A DNA stretch of 7,295 nucleotides. Origin: Bacillota bacterium. GTDB lineage: Bacteria; Bacillota; Clostridia; Peptostreptococcales; Anaerovoracaceae. This document shows, in pieces, positions 1-6,211 of the stretch. A program made the position numbers and the translations under genes. The first letter of the stretch is position 1; every line of letters starts with the position of its first letter. Below the pieces are notes generated by a model, which was not told where the DNA came from, did no database searches, and was given only the letters and a program-made list of their open reading frames with translations. Where the stretch lies: contig JAEELK010000079.1 of NCBI GenBank assembly GCA_016282655.1, forward strand, positions 1 to 7,295. The letters run 5' to 3'.

Positions 1-108
1 CACCAGGTTCAGCATGCGCCAAAGCACCACGATCACCACCACCAGGGAGATGATGGCGACGAGGTGCTGCCTGTTTTCGATCCTCTGCCGGAAAACGTTC
101 TTGTCCAT
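1..108 (-). CDS. N-terminus of a membrane-anchored protein, possibly a class B penicillin-binding protein (partial)
   Basis: Only the first 36 codons are present; the gene runs off the left edge. The ATG at 106-108 opens a protein with a short polar, basic N-terminus (MDKNVFRQRIENRQ), then one hydrophobic helix (about residues 15-29, rich in V, I and L), then WRMLNLV. This pattern of a short cytoplasmic tail, one anchor helix and an R-L-x-x-L-type sequence just outside the membrane resembles the start of PBP2/FtsI-type transpeptidases. No catalytic motif is in the window, so the family is a guess from topology. The gene starts 44 bases after the stop of the DUF308 gene on the same strand, with no terminator-like hairpin between them, so the two are probably co-transcribed. 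Its ribosome binding site is weak (AAGAGA). Other single-pass membrane proteins would look the same here. Confidence 0.45.
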   Translation of the reverse strand, partial: MDKNVFRQRIENRQHLVAIISLVVVIVVLWRMLNLV

Positions 109-152
109 TCGATCCAGTCTCTTATCTGCGCTCCGGGACGCACCGCGCGCCC

Positions 153-767
153 CTAGCGTTCCGATCCGTGCGTCTCGGACCAGAGCAGCCGCTCCTGCCC
201 GAAGAGCTCTTCTTCAGATACTTCTTTTGCTTTCGGCTCCGCCGCCCCGGAAGCGCCGCGCGCGGGCATCCAGGCGCCGATCAGCACCGTGTTGACGCCC
301 TGCAGCACGAAGCAGAAGCCCACGAGGACGGCCAGGGCCATGCCGCCGACCAGCGGGTTCAGAAAGGCGTAGAAGCCGGTGGCGACGTCCACGAGCCCCG
401 CGATCATCTTGGCGTACCAGTGGGTGCGTTTCTTGCGCCGCAGCCGCACCGCGGCCACGATCCGCAGGATGCCGCTGAAGAGCACCCACATGCCGAAGAA
501 GAGCAGCAGCATGGCGTCGTTCAGCAGCAGATTGCACATGACGATGATGCCCAGCAGGATGCCGAGCAGGCATTCGGAAAGGGATCGGTCTTCTTCTTCG
601 ATGTCCCGGTTCCCCTTGAGATAATGCAGCAGATGCATGAAACCGGAGAGGATCATCACCATGCCCAGCGGAAAGGCCAGAGCCAGGAAATTGCTGCCCG
701 GATGGGAAATGCACCAGGCACCCATCAGGAACTGCAGCAGGGCAACGAAGAAAGTGGCGACGCGCAT
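153..767 (-). CDS. DUF308/HdeD-like six-helix membrane protein
   Basis: The product is about 204 residues, mostly hydrophobic, with about six predicted transmembrane helices. They come as three similar two-helix units, each with a Gly-rich first helix followed by a short turn (HPGS, LLND, LNPL) and a second helix, which is the hallmark of the HdeD/DUF308 family. A charged loop (GNRDIEEEDR) separates units 1 and 2, a basic loop (RLRRKKR) separates units 2 and 3, and the last ~35 residues form a polar, probably cytoplasmic tail. E. coli HdeD is linked to acid resistance, but the role of Firmicutes relatives is unknown. The open frame extends to an ATG at 786-788, but AAAGGAG lies inside that extension, 6 bases before the ATG at 765-767. 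That upstream ATG would also sit only about 8 bases from the expected transcription start. I therefore chose the inner start. It is the first gene of a probable operon with the left-edge gene. Confidence 0.85.
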   Translation of the reverse strand: MRVATFFVALLQFLMGAWCISHPGSNFLALAFPLGMVMILSGFMHLLHYLKGNRDIEEEDRSLSECLLGILLGIIVMCNLLLNDAMLLLFFGMWVLFSGILRIVAAVRLRRKKRTHWYAKMIAGLVDVATGFYAFLNPLVGGMALAVLVGFCFVLQGVNTVLIGAWMPARGASGAAEPKAKEVSEEELFGQERLLWSETHGSER

Positions 768-773
768 GAAGCT

Positions 774-780
774 CTCCTTT
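774..780 (-). promoter_or_regulatory. Ribosome binding site that sets the start of the DUF308 gene
   Basis: On the minus strand AAAGGAG is followed by six bases and then ATG at 767-765. A longer reading from the ATG at 788 would place this site inside the coding region and would have no Shine-Dalgarno sequence of its own. Confidence 0.8.
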
Positions 781-804
781 AAAGTCATTCTTGTAACGTA
801 TAAT
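778..804 (+). promoter_or_regulatory. Probable dinB promoter sharing a palindromic -10 region
   Basis: TATAAT occurs on the plus strand at 799-804, inside the perfect 12-base palindrome GTATAATTATAC (798-809). Upstream there is only a weak -35 candidate, TTTAAA at 778-783 with a short 15-base spacer, so initiation may rely on the -10 box. A start near 811 would give a leader of about 44 bases to dinB. Confidence 0.5.
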
Positions 805-832
805 TATACTATCTTCCCGTTGTTTCCGTCAA
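803..832 (-). promoter_or_regulatory. Sigma-A-like promoter of the DUF308 operon
   Basis: On the minus strand TTGACG (832-827) is followed by an 18-base spacer and a perfect TATAAT (808-803). Transcription would begin near 796, giving a leader of about 29 bases to the chosen ATG at 767. The -10 box overlaps the TATAAT read on the opposite strand. Confidence 0.75.
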
Positions 833-835
833 CGG
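817..835. promoter_or_regulatory. Inverted repeat in the divergent dinB/DUF308 promoter region, operator candidate
   Basis: CCGTTG (817-822) and CAACGG (830-835) form a 6-base inverted repeat with a 7-base centre. It covers the -35 box of the DUF308 promoter and the first transcribed bases of dinB, which is a plausible place for a repressor to act on both genes. An overlapping dyad, TTCCGT/ACGGAA, lies at 824-837. The site does not match the Firmicutes LexA box (GAAC-N4-GTTC). The regulator is unknown. Confidence 0.3.
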
Positions 836-854
836 AATTTGCTATCCTGTTTCC

Positions 855-2066
855 ATGGACAGAAGCATCCTGCACTGCGATATGAATAATTTCTACGCCT
901 CCGTGGAGCTGCTGGAGCGGCCGGATCTGCGGGACCGCCCCGTCGCGGTCTGCGGCGACCCGAAGAGCCGCCACGGCATCATCCTGGCGAAGAACGGTCC
1001 TGCCAAGGCCCGCGGCGTCAAGACCGCGGAGACCATCTGGCAGGCCATGAAGAAGTGCCCGGATCTGGTCCTTCTGCCGCCGCACCACGCGCGCTACGGG
1101 GAATACTCCCGCCGGATCAACGAGATCTATCTGTGCTATACCGACCAGGTGGAGCCCTTCAGCATAGACGAGAGCTTTCTGGACGTCACGGCGAGCCGCA
1201 GCCTCTTCGGCAGCGGCCCCGAGATCGCGGAGGAGATCCGCGCCAGGATCCGTGCGGAACTCGGCCTGACGCTGTCCATCGGCGCCTCTTACAACAAGTT
1301 CTTCGCCAAGATGGGGAGCGAATATAAGAAGCCGGACGCCGTCACCGTGATCAGCCGGGAGAATTTCCGGGAGCTGCTCTGGCCCCTGCCGATCGAAGAG
1401 CTCTTCGGCGCGGGCCGCGCCACCGCGAAGAAGCTGCGCTCGCACGGCATCACGAGCATCGGCGCGCTCGCGGAGTCGGAGCGCGGCCTGCTCCGGACGC
1501 TGCTCGGAAAGCAGGGAGAACGGCTCTGGGTCTGCGCCAACGGCATGGAGGACAGCCCCGTGCTCCGCTACGACGAACGGGAGGACGCGAAGTCGATCGG
1601 AAACGGCATCACCTTCCGCCGGGACCTTCTGGGCGAGCGCGACGTCCGCATCGCGCTGCGCTCTCTTTCGGACACCGTGGCAAGCCGCCTGCGCCGGCAG
1701 GGCCTGCGCTGCGCAGCCGTCAAGCTGGACATCAAAGACCCGTATTTCCGCAGCATCAGCCGCCAGTGCAGCCTGGAAACGCCGAGCGACCTTTCGGACG
1801 AGATCTTCCGCCGAGCCTTTTCTCTCCTTTCGGAGCACTGGGATCTGCAGGCGCCCATCCGCCTGCTCACCGTCACCGCCATCCAGCTGACGCGCAGCGG
1901 GACAGAAGAGCAGCTGAGCCTCTTCCGGGACGAAGCGGCCAGGGCGAAGACCGAACAGGTGGAGCGGACCATGGATCGGATCCGCAGCCGCTACGGCAGC
2001 AATGCCGTCAACTACGCGAGCCTCCTCGGGAACGATCTCGGCATTCGGATCCGCGAAGAAGAATAA
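855..2066 (+). CDS. dinB: DNA polymerase IV (Y-family translesion polymerase)
   Basis: This 403-residue protein is a Y-family polymerase that copies past damaged template bases in the cytoplasm. The N-terminal palm has the metal-binding Asp9 in HCDMNNFYASVE, with Tyr14 at the steric-gate position. The second metal-binding pair is Asp105-Glu106 in SIDESF. The finger motif AKNGPAKARGV is at about 45-54. The thumb helix-hairpin-helix region follows (GAGRATAKKL, 185-194), then the little-finger domain (about 245-345). QLSLF at 353-357 is a good match to the sliding-clamp binding motif, so the protein should be recruited by DnaN. Length and motif order are those of a complete enzyme. The ATG at 855 is the only reasonable start, since the next Met is inside the catalytic motif, but no clear Shine-Dalgarno sequence precedes it. 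No SOS box is visible. It is a single-gene unit, divergent from the DUF308 gene and ending in a terminator. Confidence 0.96.
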   Translation: MDRSILHCDMNNFYASVELLERPDLRDRPVAVCGDPKSRHGIILAKNGPAKARGVKTAETIWQAMKKCPDLVLLPPHHARYGEYSRRINEIYLCYTDQVEPFSIDESFLDVTASRSLFGSGPEIAEEIRARIRAELGLTLSIGASYNKFFAKMGSEYKKPDAVTVISRENFRELLWPLPIEELFGAGRATAKKLRSHGITSIGALAESERGLLRTLLGKQGERLWVCANGMEDSPVLRYDEREDAKSIGNGITFRRDLLGERDVRIALRSLSDTVASRLRRQGLRCAAVKLDIKDPYFRSISRQCSLETPSDLSDEIFRRAFSLLSEHWDLQAPIRLLTVTAIQLTRSGTEEQLSLFRDEAARAKTEQVERTMDRIRSRYGSNAVNYASLLGNDLGIRIREEE

Positions 2067-2094
2067 AGCACCCCGCCTCCGCGGGGTGCTTTTA
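2065..2094. terminator. Likely bidirectional terminator between dinB and thiI
   Basis: AAAGCACCCCGC (2065-2076) pairs with GCGGGGTGCTTT (2081-2092) around a CTCC loop. On the plus strand the stem ends in a T run right after the dinB stop, which overlaps the stem. On the minus strand it is followed by TTTATTCTTCTT, so it can also end thiI, whose stop lies 33 bases away. Convergent gene orientation fits this double use. Confidence 0.88.
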
Positions 2095-2126
2095 TCATGC
2101 AGGCCGCGTTTGGCACGAGCCTGCCT

Positions 2127-3320
2127 CTATTCATCCTCCGGAAAGACCGTGACGACCTCCTTCTCGGCCAGCACGGCGGCGACCATGGCCTCCGCGTCCA
2201 GGCAGGCTTCGGCCTCCAGCACGCGCGCCAGCCTGGGCCGGGTGGAGGGATGCTTCGGCAGGAAGACCGTACAGCAGTCCTCGTAGGGCTGGATGGAGGT
2301 CTCGAAGGTCCCGATCTTCTCCGCCAGTGCCACGATCTCCATCTTGTCCATGCCGATGAGCGGGCGCATGACGGGCATCTGCACCGTCTGATCCGTCACG
2401 ACCAGCGCGTCCGCGGTCTGGCTCGCGACCTGCCCCAGGCTCTCGCCGGTGATGAGCATCTGGCAGCCCCGGTCCTGCGCCACCGCCTCGGCCACGCGCA
2501 GCATGAAACGGCGCAGCAGCAGCGTCATGAGCTCCTCCGGGCAGCGCTCGTTGATCTCTTCCTGGATGGGCAGCATGTTGACGCTGGTGATGCGGACCCG
2601 CCCGGTGTAGCGGGCCAGGATCCGCGCCAGGGCCTGGATCTTCTCCCAGGCGCGTTCGCTGGTATAGGGATAGGAATTGAAATGCACGGCTTCGATCATC
2701 ATGCCGCGCTTCGCCATGAGGAAGGCCGCCACCGGGCTGTCGATGCCGCCGGAGAGCAGCACCAGGCCGCGCCCGTTCACGCCGAGCGGCAGGCCGCCTT
2801 GGCCGGAAAGCTTGGATTCGAAGAGGAAGCTCTTGCCCTGCCGCACGTGCACGTAGAGCAGCACGTCCGGATGGTGCACGTCCACCCGCAGCACCTTACA
2901 GGCCTTCAGAACGCTGGCGCCCACGATGCGGCCGATCTCCGGCGAGGTCACCGGAAAGCTCTTGTCCGAGCGCTTCGCCTCCACCTTGAAGGTCCGAAAT
3001 CCGCGCAGCTTCAGCTGCTCCAGCATGTATTCCGCGGCCGCTTCGCAGATGACGTCCATGTCCGAGGGAAGCTCGATGGCCGGGCTGATGGAATCGATGC
3101 CGAAGACGCGGCCCATCTCCTTCGTGACCGCCTCCTGCGGCAGATCCAGCGGCGTGCGGATGAAGACCAGGCCGCTCTCCTTGCGCACCTCCACACCCTC
3201 GTATTTCTTCAGCAGCTTGCGCATCCGCTCCATGAGAAGGCGCTCGAAATAGGGCTTGTTCTCGCCCTTCAGCGCGACCTCTCCGTAGCGGACGATGTAC
3301 GTTCTGCGTTCTTCTTCCAC
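2127..3320 (-). CDS. thiI: tRNA 4-thiouridine synthetase ThiI (short form, no rhodanese domain)
   Basis: ThiI transfers sulfur to U8 of tRNA, giving 4-thiouridine, and in some bacteria also supplies sulfur for the thiazole of thiamine. The 397-residue product starts with a ferredoxin-like region (RYGEVALKGENKPYFE, 11-26), then a THUMP domain (about 60-165), then an adenylating PP-loop domain with SGGIDSP at 190-196. Near the C-terminus is YEDCCTVFLPKHPSTRP; one of Cys349/Cys350 corresponds to the catalytic Cys344 of E. coli ThiI. The E. coli C-terminal rhodanese domain is absent, as in Bacillus and archaeal ThiI, so sulfur must come from a separate cysteine desulfurase, which is not in the window. 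The GTG start at 3320-3318 is supported by AAGGAG 8 bases upstream. The gene lies downstream of rny on the same strand, beyond a hairpin terminator. I see no separate promoter, so read-through is likely. Confidence 0.96.
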   Translation of the reverse strand: MEEERRTYIVRYGEVALKGENKPYFERLLMERMRKLLKKYEGVEVRKESGLVFIRTPLDLPQEAVTKEMGRVFGIDSISPAIELPSDMDVICEAAAEYMLEQLKLRGFRTFKVEAKRSDKSFPVTSPEIGRIVGASVLKACKVLRVDVHHPDVLLYVHVRQGKSFLFESKLSGQGGLPLGVNGRGLVLLSGGIDSPVAAFLMAKRGMMIEAVHFNSYPYTSERAWEKIQALARILARYTGRVRITSVNMLPIQEEINERCPEELMTLLLRRFMLRVAEAVAQDRGCQMLITGESLGQVASQTADALVVTDQTVQMPVMRPLIGMDKMEIVALAEKIGTFETSIQPYEDCCTVFLPKHPSTRPRLARVLEAEACLDAEAMVAAVLAEKEVVTVFPEDE

Positions 3321-3328
3321 TGTCTTCT

Positions 3329-3334
3329 CTCCTT
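3329..3334 (-). promoter_or_regulatory. Ribosome binding site of thiI
   Basis: On the minus strand AAGGAG lies 8 bases before the GTG start of thiI. It begins only three bases after the T run of the upstream terminator. Confidence 0.8.
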
Positions 3335-3337
3335 GAT

Positions 3338-3365
3338 AAAAGCGGCCCCCTCTTCAGGGGGCCGC
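3338..3365 (-). terminator. Strong hairpin terminator or attenuator between rny and thiI
   Basis: Read on the minus strand, GCGGCCCCC (3365-3357) pairs with GGGGGCCGC (3350-3342) around a TGAAGA loop, followed by TTTT. It is a 9-base, all-GC stem that starts 32 bases after the rny stop. Because the thiI ribosome binding site comes directly after, this element must either leak or be regulated for thiI to be expressed from the rny promoter. Confidence 0.88.
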
Positions 3366-3397
3366 GGCAGTTCCGAGCGTTCTTGATGCCTCTTCGG

Positions 3398-4945
3398 CTA
3401 TTTGGCGTAGTCGGTGGCGCGGGTCTCCCGGATGACGTTGACCTTGATCTGCCCGGGATACTCCAGCTCGCTCTCGATGCGCTTGCTGATGTCTCTGGCC
3501 AGGAAGACGATGCCGTCGTCCGAGACCTCTTCCGGCTTGGCCAGGATGCGGATCTCGCGGCCCGCCTGGATGGCGTAGGACTTCTCCACGCCGGGCGTGG
3601 TGTTGGCGATCTCCTCCAGCGTCTGCAGGCGCTTGATGTAGGTCTCCAGCGTCTCTCTGCGGGCGCCGGGGCGCGCGGCGGAGAGGGCGTCCGCGGCTGC
3701 GATCAGCACGGCCTCCATGCTCTTCGGCTCATAATCGCCGTGGTGCGCGGCCATGCCGTTGATGACGGCGTCGTGCTCCTTGTACTTCTTGAGCAGGTTG
3801 ATGCCGATGTCCACGTGCGTGCCTTCCACCTCGTGGTCCACGGACTTGCCGATGTCGTGCAGCAGACCGGCCCGCTTGGCCAGCTTGACGTCCAGCCCCA
3901 GCTCGCCGGCCATGAGCCCCGCGAGCAGCGCCACTTCCACGGAGTGCTTCAGCACGTTCTGTCCGTAGCTGGTGCGGTATTTCAAACGTCCGAGCAGCTT
4001 GATGAGCTCGGGATGGAGGTTGTGCACGCCCACCTCGAAGGTGGCGGCTTCGCCCTCCTCTTTGATGATGTTGTTGACCTCTTTGGTGGCCTTCTCGACC
4101 ATCTCCTCGATGCGGGTGGGATGGATCCGGCCGTCCGTGATCAGCTTCTCCAGGGCGACTCTGGCGATCTCTCTGCGCACCGGATCGAAGCCGGAAAGGA
4201 TGACGGCTTCCGGGGTGTCATCGATGATCAGGTCCACGCCGGTCAGCGTCTCGATGGCGCGGATGTTGCGGCCCTCGCGGCCGATGATGCGGCCTTTCAT
4301 CTCATCCGAAGGCAGCGGGACCACGGAGACGGTGCTCTCCGCCACGTGATCCGCGGCGCAGCGCTGGATGGCCCCCGTAATGATCTCTTTGGCCCTTCTG
4401 TCTCCTTCTTCCTTGGCGGAAGATTCGATCTGCTTGATCAGGATGGAGGCCTCGTGCTGGATCTCCTTCTCCACGTTGGAGAGCAGGATCTGCTTGGCGT
4501 CCTCCACGGAGTAGCCGGAGATGCGCTCCAGCTCTTCGATCTGCTTGGCGATGAAGCCGTCCAGTTCCTTTTCTTTTTCGTGGAGCTTTTCCTCCTTGCG
4601 GCTGAACTGCTCCTCGCGTTTTTCCAGGTTCTCGATCTTCTTGTCCAGCGTCTCTTCCTTCTGGACCAGTCTTCTTTCTGATTTGGAAACTTCTGCCCTG
4701 CGCTCTCTGGCGTCTCTTTCCGCGTCCGAACGGATGCGATGCGCTTCCTCTTTCGCTTCCGAGAGGGTCTCCTTCTTGATGCTTTCCGCGCGGTTTTCAG
4801 CATCGAGGATCATATTTTTCGCGGTCGTCTCGGCGTTTCCGATGGTCTTTTCGCCGACATTTTTGCGGAATATATATCCGATCAGGACTCCGATGGCCAA
4901 GGCAAGGATCGCAATCAGAAAGATAACAAGAATGTTGTTCGGCAA
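3398..4945 (-). CDS. rny: Ribonuclease Y
   Basis: RNase Y is the membrane-anchored endoribonuclease that starts mRNA decay in many Firmicutes. From the chosen start the product is 515 residues (B. subtilis about 520). It has one N-terminal membrane helix (about 4-24), a long charged coiled coil rich in E, K and R (about 35-195), a KH RNA-binding domain with IIGREG at 220-225, and an HD phosphohydrolase domain with the metal-binding His363-Asp364 in [12 protein letters not shown]. All expected parts are intact. The open frame reaches an ATG at 4963-4961, but the codons after it spell AAGGAGG, 8 bases before a TTG at 4945-4943. Nothing resembling a ribosome binding site precedes the ATG. I therefore take TTG as the start, which gives MPNNILVIF, a normal RNase Y beginning. 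It is the first gene of the rny-thiI unit and diverges from rodA. Confidence 0.97.
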   Translation of the reverse strand: MPNNILVIFLIAILALAIGVLIGYIFRKNVGEKTIGNAETTAKNMILDAENRAESIKKETLSEAKEEAHRIRSDAERDARERRAEVSKSERRLVQKEETLDKKIENLEKREEQFSRKEEKLHEKEKELDGFIAKQIEELERISGYSVEDAKQILLSNVEKEIQHEASILIKQIESSAKEEGDRRAKEIITGAIQRCAADHVAESTVSVVPLPSDEMKGRIIGREGRNIRAIETLTGVDLIIDDTPEAVILSGFDPVRREIARVALEKLITDGRIHPTRIEEMVEKATKEVNNIIKEEGEAATFEVGVHNLHPELIKLLGRLKYRTSYGQNVLKHSVEVALLAGLMAGELGLDVKLAKRAGLLHDIGKSVDHEVEGTHVDIGINLLKKYKEHDAVINGMAAHHGDYEPKSMEAVLIAAADALSAARPGARRETLETYIKRLQTLEEIANTTPGVEKSYAIQAGREIRILAKPEEVSDDGIVFLARDISKRIESELEYPGQIKVNVIRETRATDYAK

Positions 4946-4953
4946 TTCTGTTA

Positions 4954-4960
4954 CCTCCTT
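4954..4960 (-). promoter_or_regulatory. Ribosome binding site that sets the TTG start of rny
   Basis: AAGGAGG on the minus strand lies 8 bases upstream of TTG at 4945-4943, a near-perfect match and spacing. It falls inside the longer reading from the ATG at 4963, which has no ribosome binding site of its own. Confidence 0.8.
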
Positions 4961-5006
4961 CATGGATTTTTACGGGCGGACACGCGCTTCCGCGGGAAGT
5001 TCGTGG

Positions 5007-5036
5007 TTGATTGCCCATACTGCTTTATATTATAAT
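5007..5036 (+). promoter_or_regulatory. Sigma-A-like promoter of rodA
   Basis: On the plus strand TTGATT (5007-5012), an 18-base spacer and TATAAT (5031-5036) would start transcription near 5043, about 37 bases before the rodA GTG. The -10 shares four bases with the -10 of the rny promoter inside the 8-base palindrome ATTATAAT (5029-5036). Confidence 0.7.
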
Positions 5037-5058
5037 GAATCCACTGGCATTTAGTCAA
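5029..5058 (-). promoter_or_regulatory. Sigma-A-like promoter of rny
   Basis: On the minus strand TTGACT (5058-5053), an 18-base spacer and TATAAT (5034-5029) form a strong promoter. A start near 5022 gives a leader of about 77 bases to the TTG codon, containing a small CTTCC-GCG-GGAAG hairpin (4987-4999). Confidence 0.78.
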
Positions 5059-5079
5059 GTGTAAGAACGGGGTCAAAGC

Positions 5080-6189
5080 GTGCGGCATTTTCGTGAACTG
5101 CTGAAAAATCTGGATCTGATGCTGCTCTTGCTGCCGCTGGTCTTAGGCTGCATCGGCATCGTCATGATCGGCTCCACCGCCTACAGCGGGAGCCTGGCCT
5201 ATACGGGCGACATGAAGGTGCAGTCCATGGCCTTTCTGCTGGGGCTCCTGAGCATCGGCATCCTCCTGCTCATCGACTATCAGGTCTTCGACCGGCTGCA
5301 GAAGCCCTTCTACGTGATCGGCATCCTGCTCCTGCTGGCGGTCTTCCTGCCGGGGCTCGGCAGCGAGCAGTACGGGACGCGGGGCTGGATCGACCTCGGG
5401 CCGCTCAATCTGCAGCCCTCCGAGGTCTGCAAGGTGATCTTCATCCTCGTGCTGGCCTCCTACCTCTCCCGCCGGGAAGAGGAGCTGCACGGCATGCGCG
5501 ACCTCATCTTCTGCGGCCTCTTCATCCTGCCGTACGTCGGTCTCATCCTCCTGCAGGGCGACCTCGGCAACGCGCTGGTCTATCTCGTCATCACCGTCGT
5601 CATGGTCTACTATGCCGGCATCGACGGCAAGCTCTATGCGAAGGTGGCGGTGGCCGGCTGCGCCATGCTCCCCCTGGCCTATTTCTGCCTGCACGGCTAT
5701 CAGAAGCTGCGCATCGACGCCTTCCTCCATCCGAACGACCTCTCGCTCCCGGGCAATTATCAGGTCTGGAACTCCAAGGTGGCGCTCGGCTCCGGCGGCT
5801 TCTTCGGCAAGGGGCTCTTCGCGGGCACGCAGAAGAACCTGAAGTTCCTGCCGGTCCCCGAATCGGATTTCATCTTTTCGGTGGTGGGCGAGGAGCTCGG
5901 CTTTCTGGGCGGCGCGGTCCTGATCCTGCTCTACGCGCTGCTGCTCTGGCGCATCGGACGCGCCGCGGCCGACGCCAAAGACATGCACGGCGCCCTCATC
6001 GCCGTCGGCGCGCTGGGCATGTTCTTTTTCCAGATCTTCGAGAACATCGGCATGACCATGGGCGTCATGCCCGTCACGGGCATCACCCTTCCCTTCGTCA
6101 GCTACGGCGGCAGCTCCGTCCTCACCAACATGACCATCATCGGGCTGGTGCTCACGGTGCGTCTGCGAAACAAAGAGATCAATTTCTAA
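5080..6189 (+). CDS. rodA: RodA, SEDS-family peptidoglycan glycosyltransferase
   Basis: RodA polymerises lipid II into glycan strands during cell elongation, working in the membrane with a class B PBP. The 369-residue product has about ten hydrophobic helices and the conserved family motifs: GTRGWIDLG (99-107) followed by LQPSE (111-115), LLQGDLGNA (157-165), the large extracellular loop with GSGGFFGKG (237-245), PESDFIFSVVGEELG (260-274), and VSYGGSS (340-346) near the end. Asp263 in the ESDF motif matches the catalytic Asp (D262 in E. coli RodA). The short loops and lack of an extended N-terminus favour RodA over FtsW. The start is GTG with only a modest GGGG ribosome binding site; the N-terminus (LKNLDLMLLLLPLVLG) is typical. 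A MinD-like gene follows after 22 bases, so the two probably form an operon. Confidence 0.94.
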   Translation: MRHFRELLKNLDLMLLLLPLVLGCIGIVMIGSTAYSGSLAYTGDMKVQSMAFLLGLLSIGILLLIDYQVFDRLQKPFYVIGILLLLAVFLPGLGSEQYGTRGWIDLGPLNLQPSEVCKVIFILVLASYLSRREEELHGMRDLIFCGLFILPYVGLILLQGDLGNALVYLVITVVMVYYAGIDGKLYAKVAVAGCAMLPLAYFCLHGYQKLRIDAFLHPNDLSLPGNYQVWNSKVALGSGGFFGKGLFAGTQKNLKFLPVPESDFIFSVVGEELGFLGGAVLILLYALLLWRIGRAAADAKDMHGALIAVGALGMFFFQIFENIGMTMGVMPVTGITLPFVSYGGSSVLTNMTIIGLVLTVRLRNKEINF

Positions 6190-6190
6190 A

Positions 6191-6196
6191 GAAGGA
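6191..6196 (+). promoter_or_regulatory. Distant ribosome binding site of the MinD-like gene
   Basis: GAAGGA lies just after the rodA stop, but 15 bases before the ATG at 6212, longer than the usual 5-9. No in-frame ATG, GTG or TTG lies closer to it, so translation may be weak or coupled to rodA. Confidence 0.5.
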
Positions 6197-6211
6197 TAGC
6201 GAAACACAATC

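Noticed and set aside
804..1838. Long minus-strand reading frame opposite dinB
   Set aside because: It lies antisense to a clear Pol IV gene, is rich in Ala, Arg, Asp and Leu as expected from GC-rich antisense codons, and shows no recognisable domain.
2099..2124. GCAGGC/GCCTGC inverted repeat after thiI
   Set aside because: The loop is 14 bases and no T run follows on the minus strand; the nearby 2065-2094 hairpin is a much better terminator.
2097..3386. Long plus-strand reading frame opposite thiI
   Set aside because: Its composition (His, Gln, Asp, Ala and Leu rich) is that of an antisense shadow, and thiI is intact on the other strand.
3383..4681. Long plus-strand reading frame opposite rny
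   Set aside because: RNase Y is complete with all motifs; the opposite frame mirrors its codons and has no identifiable fold.
4987..4999. Small hairpin in the rny leader as a riboswitch or regulatory RNA
   Set aside because: Five pairs with a three-base loop in a leader of about 77 bases is too little structure to support a named RNA element.
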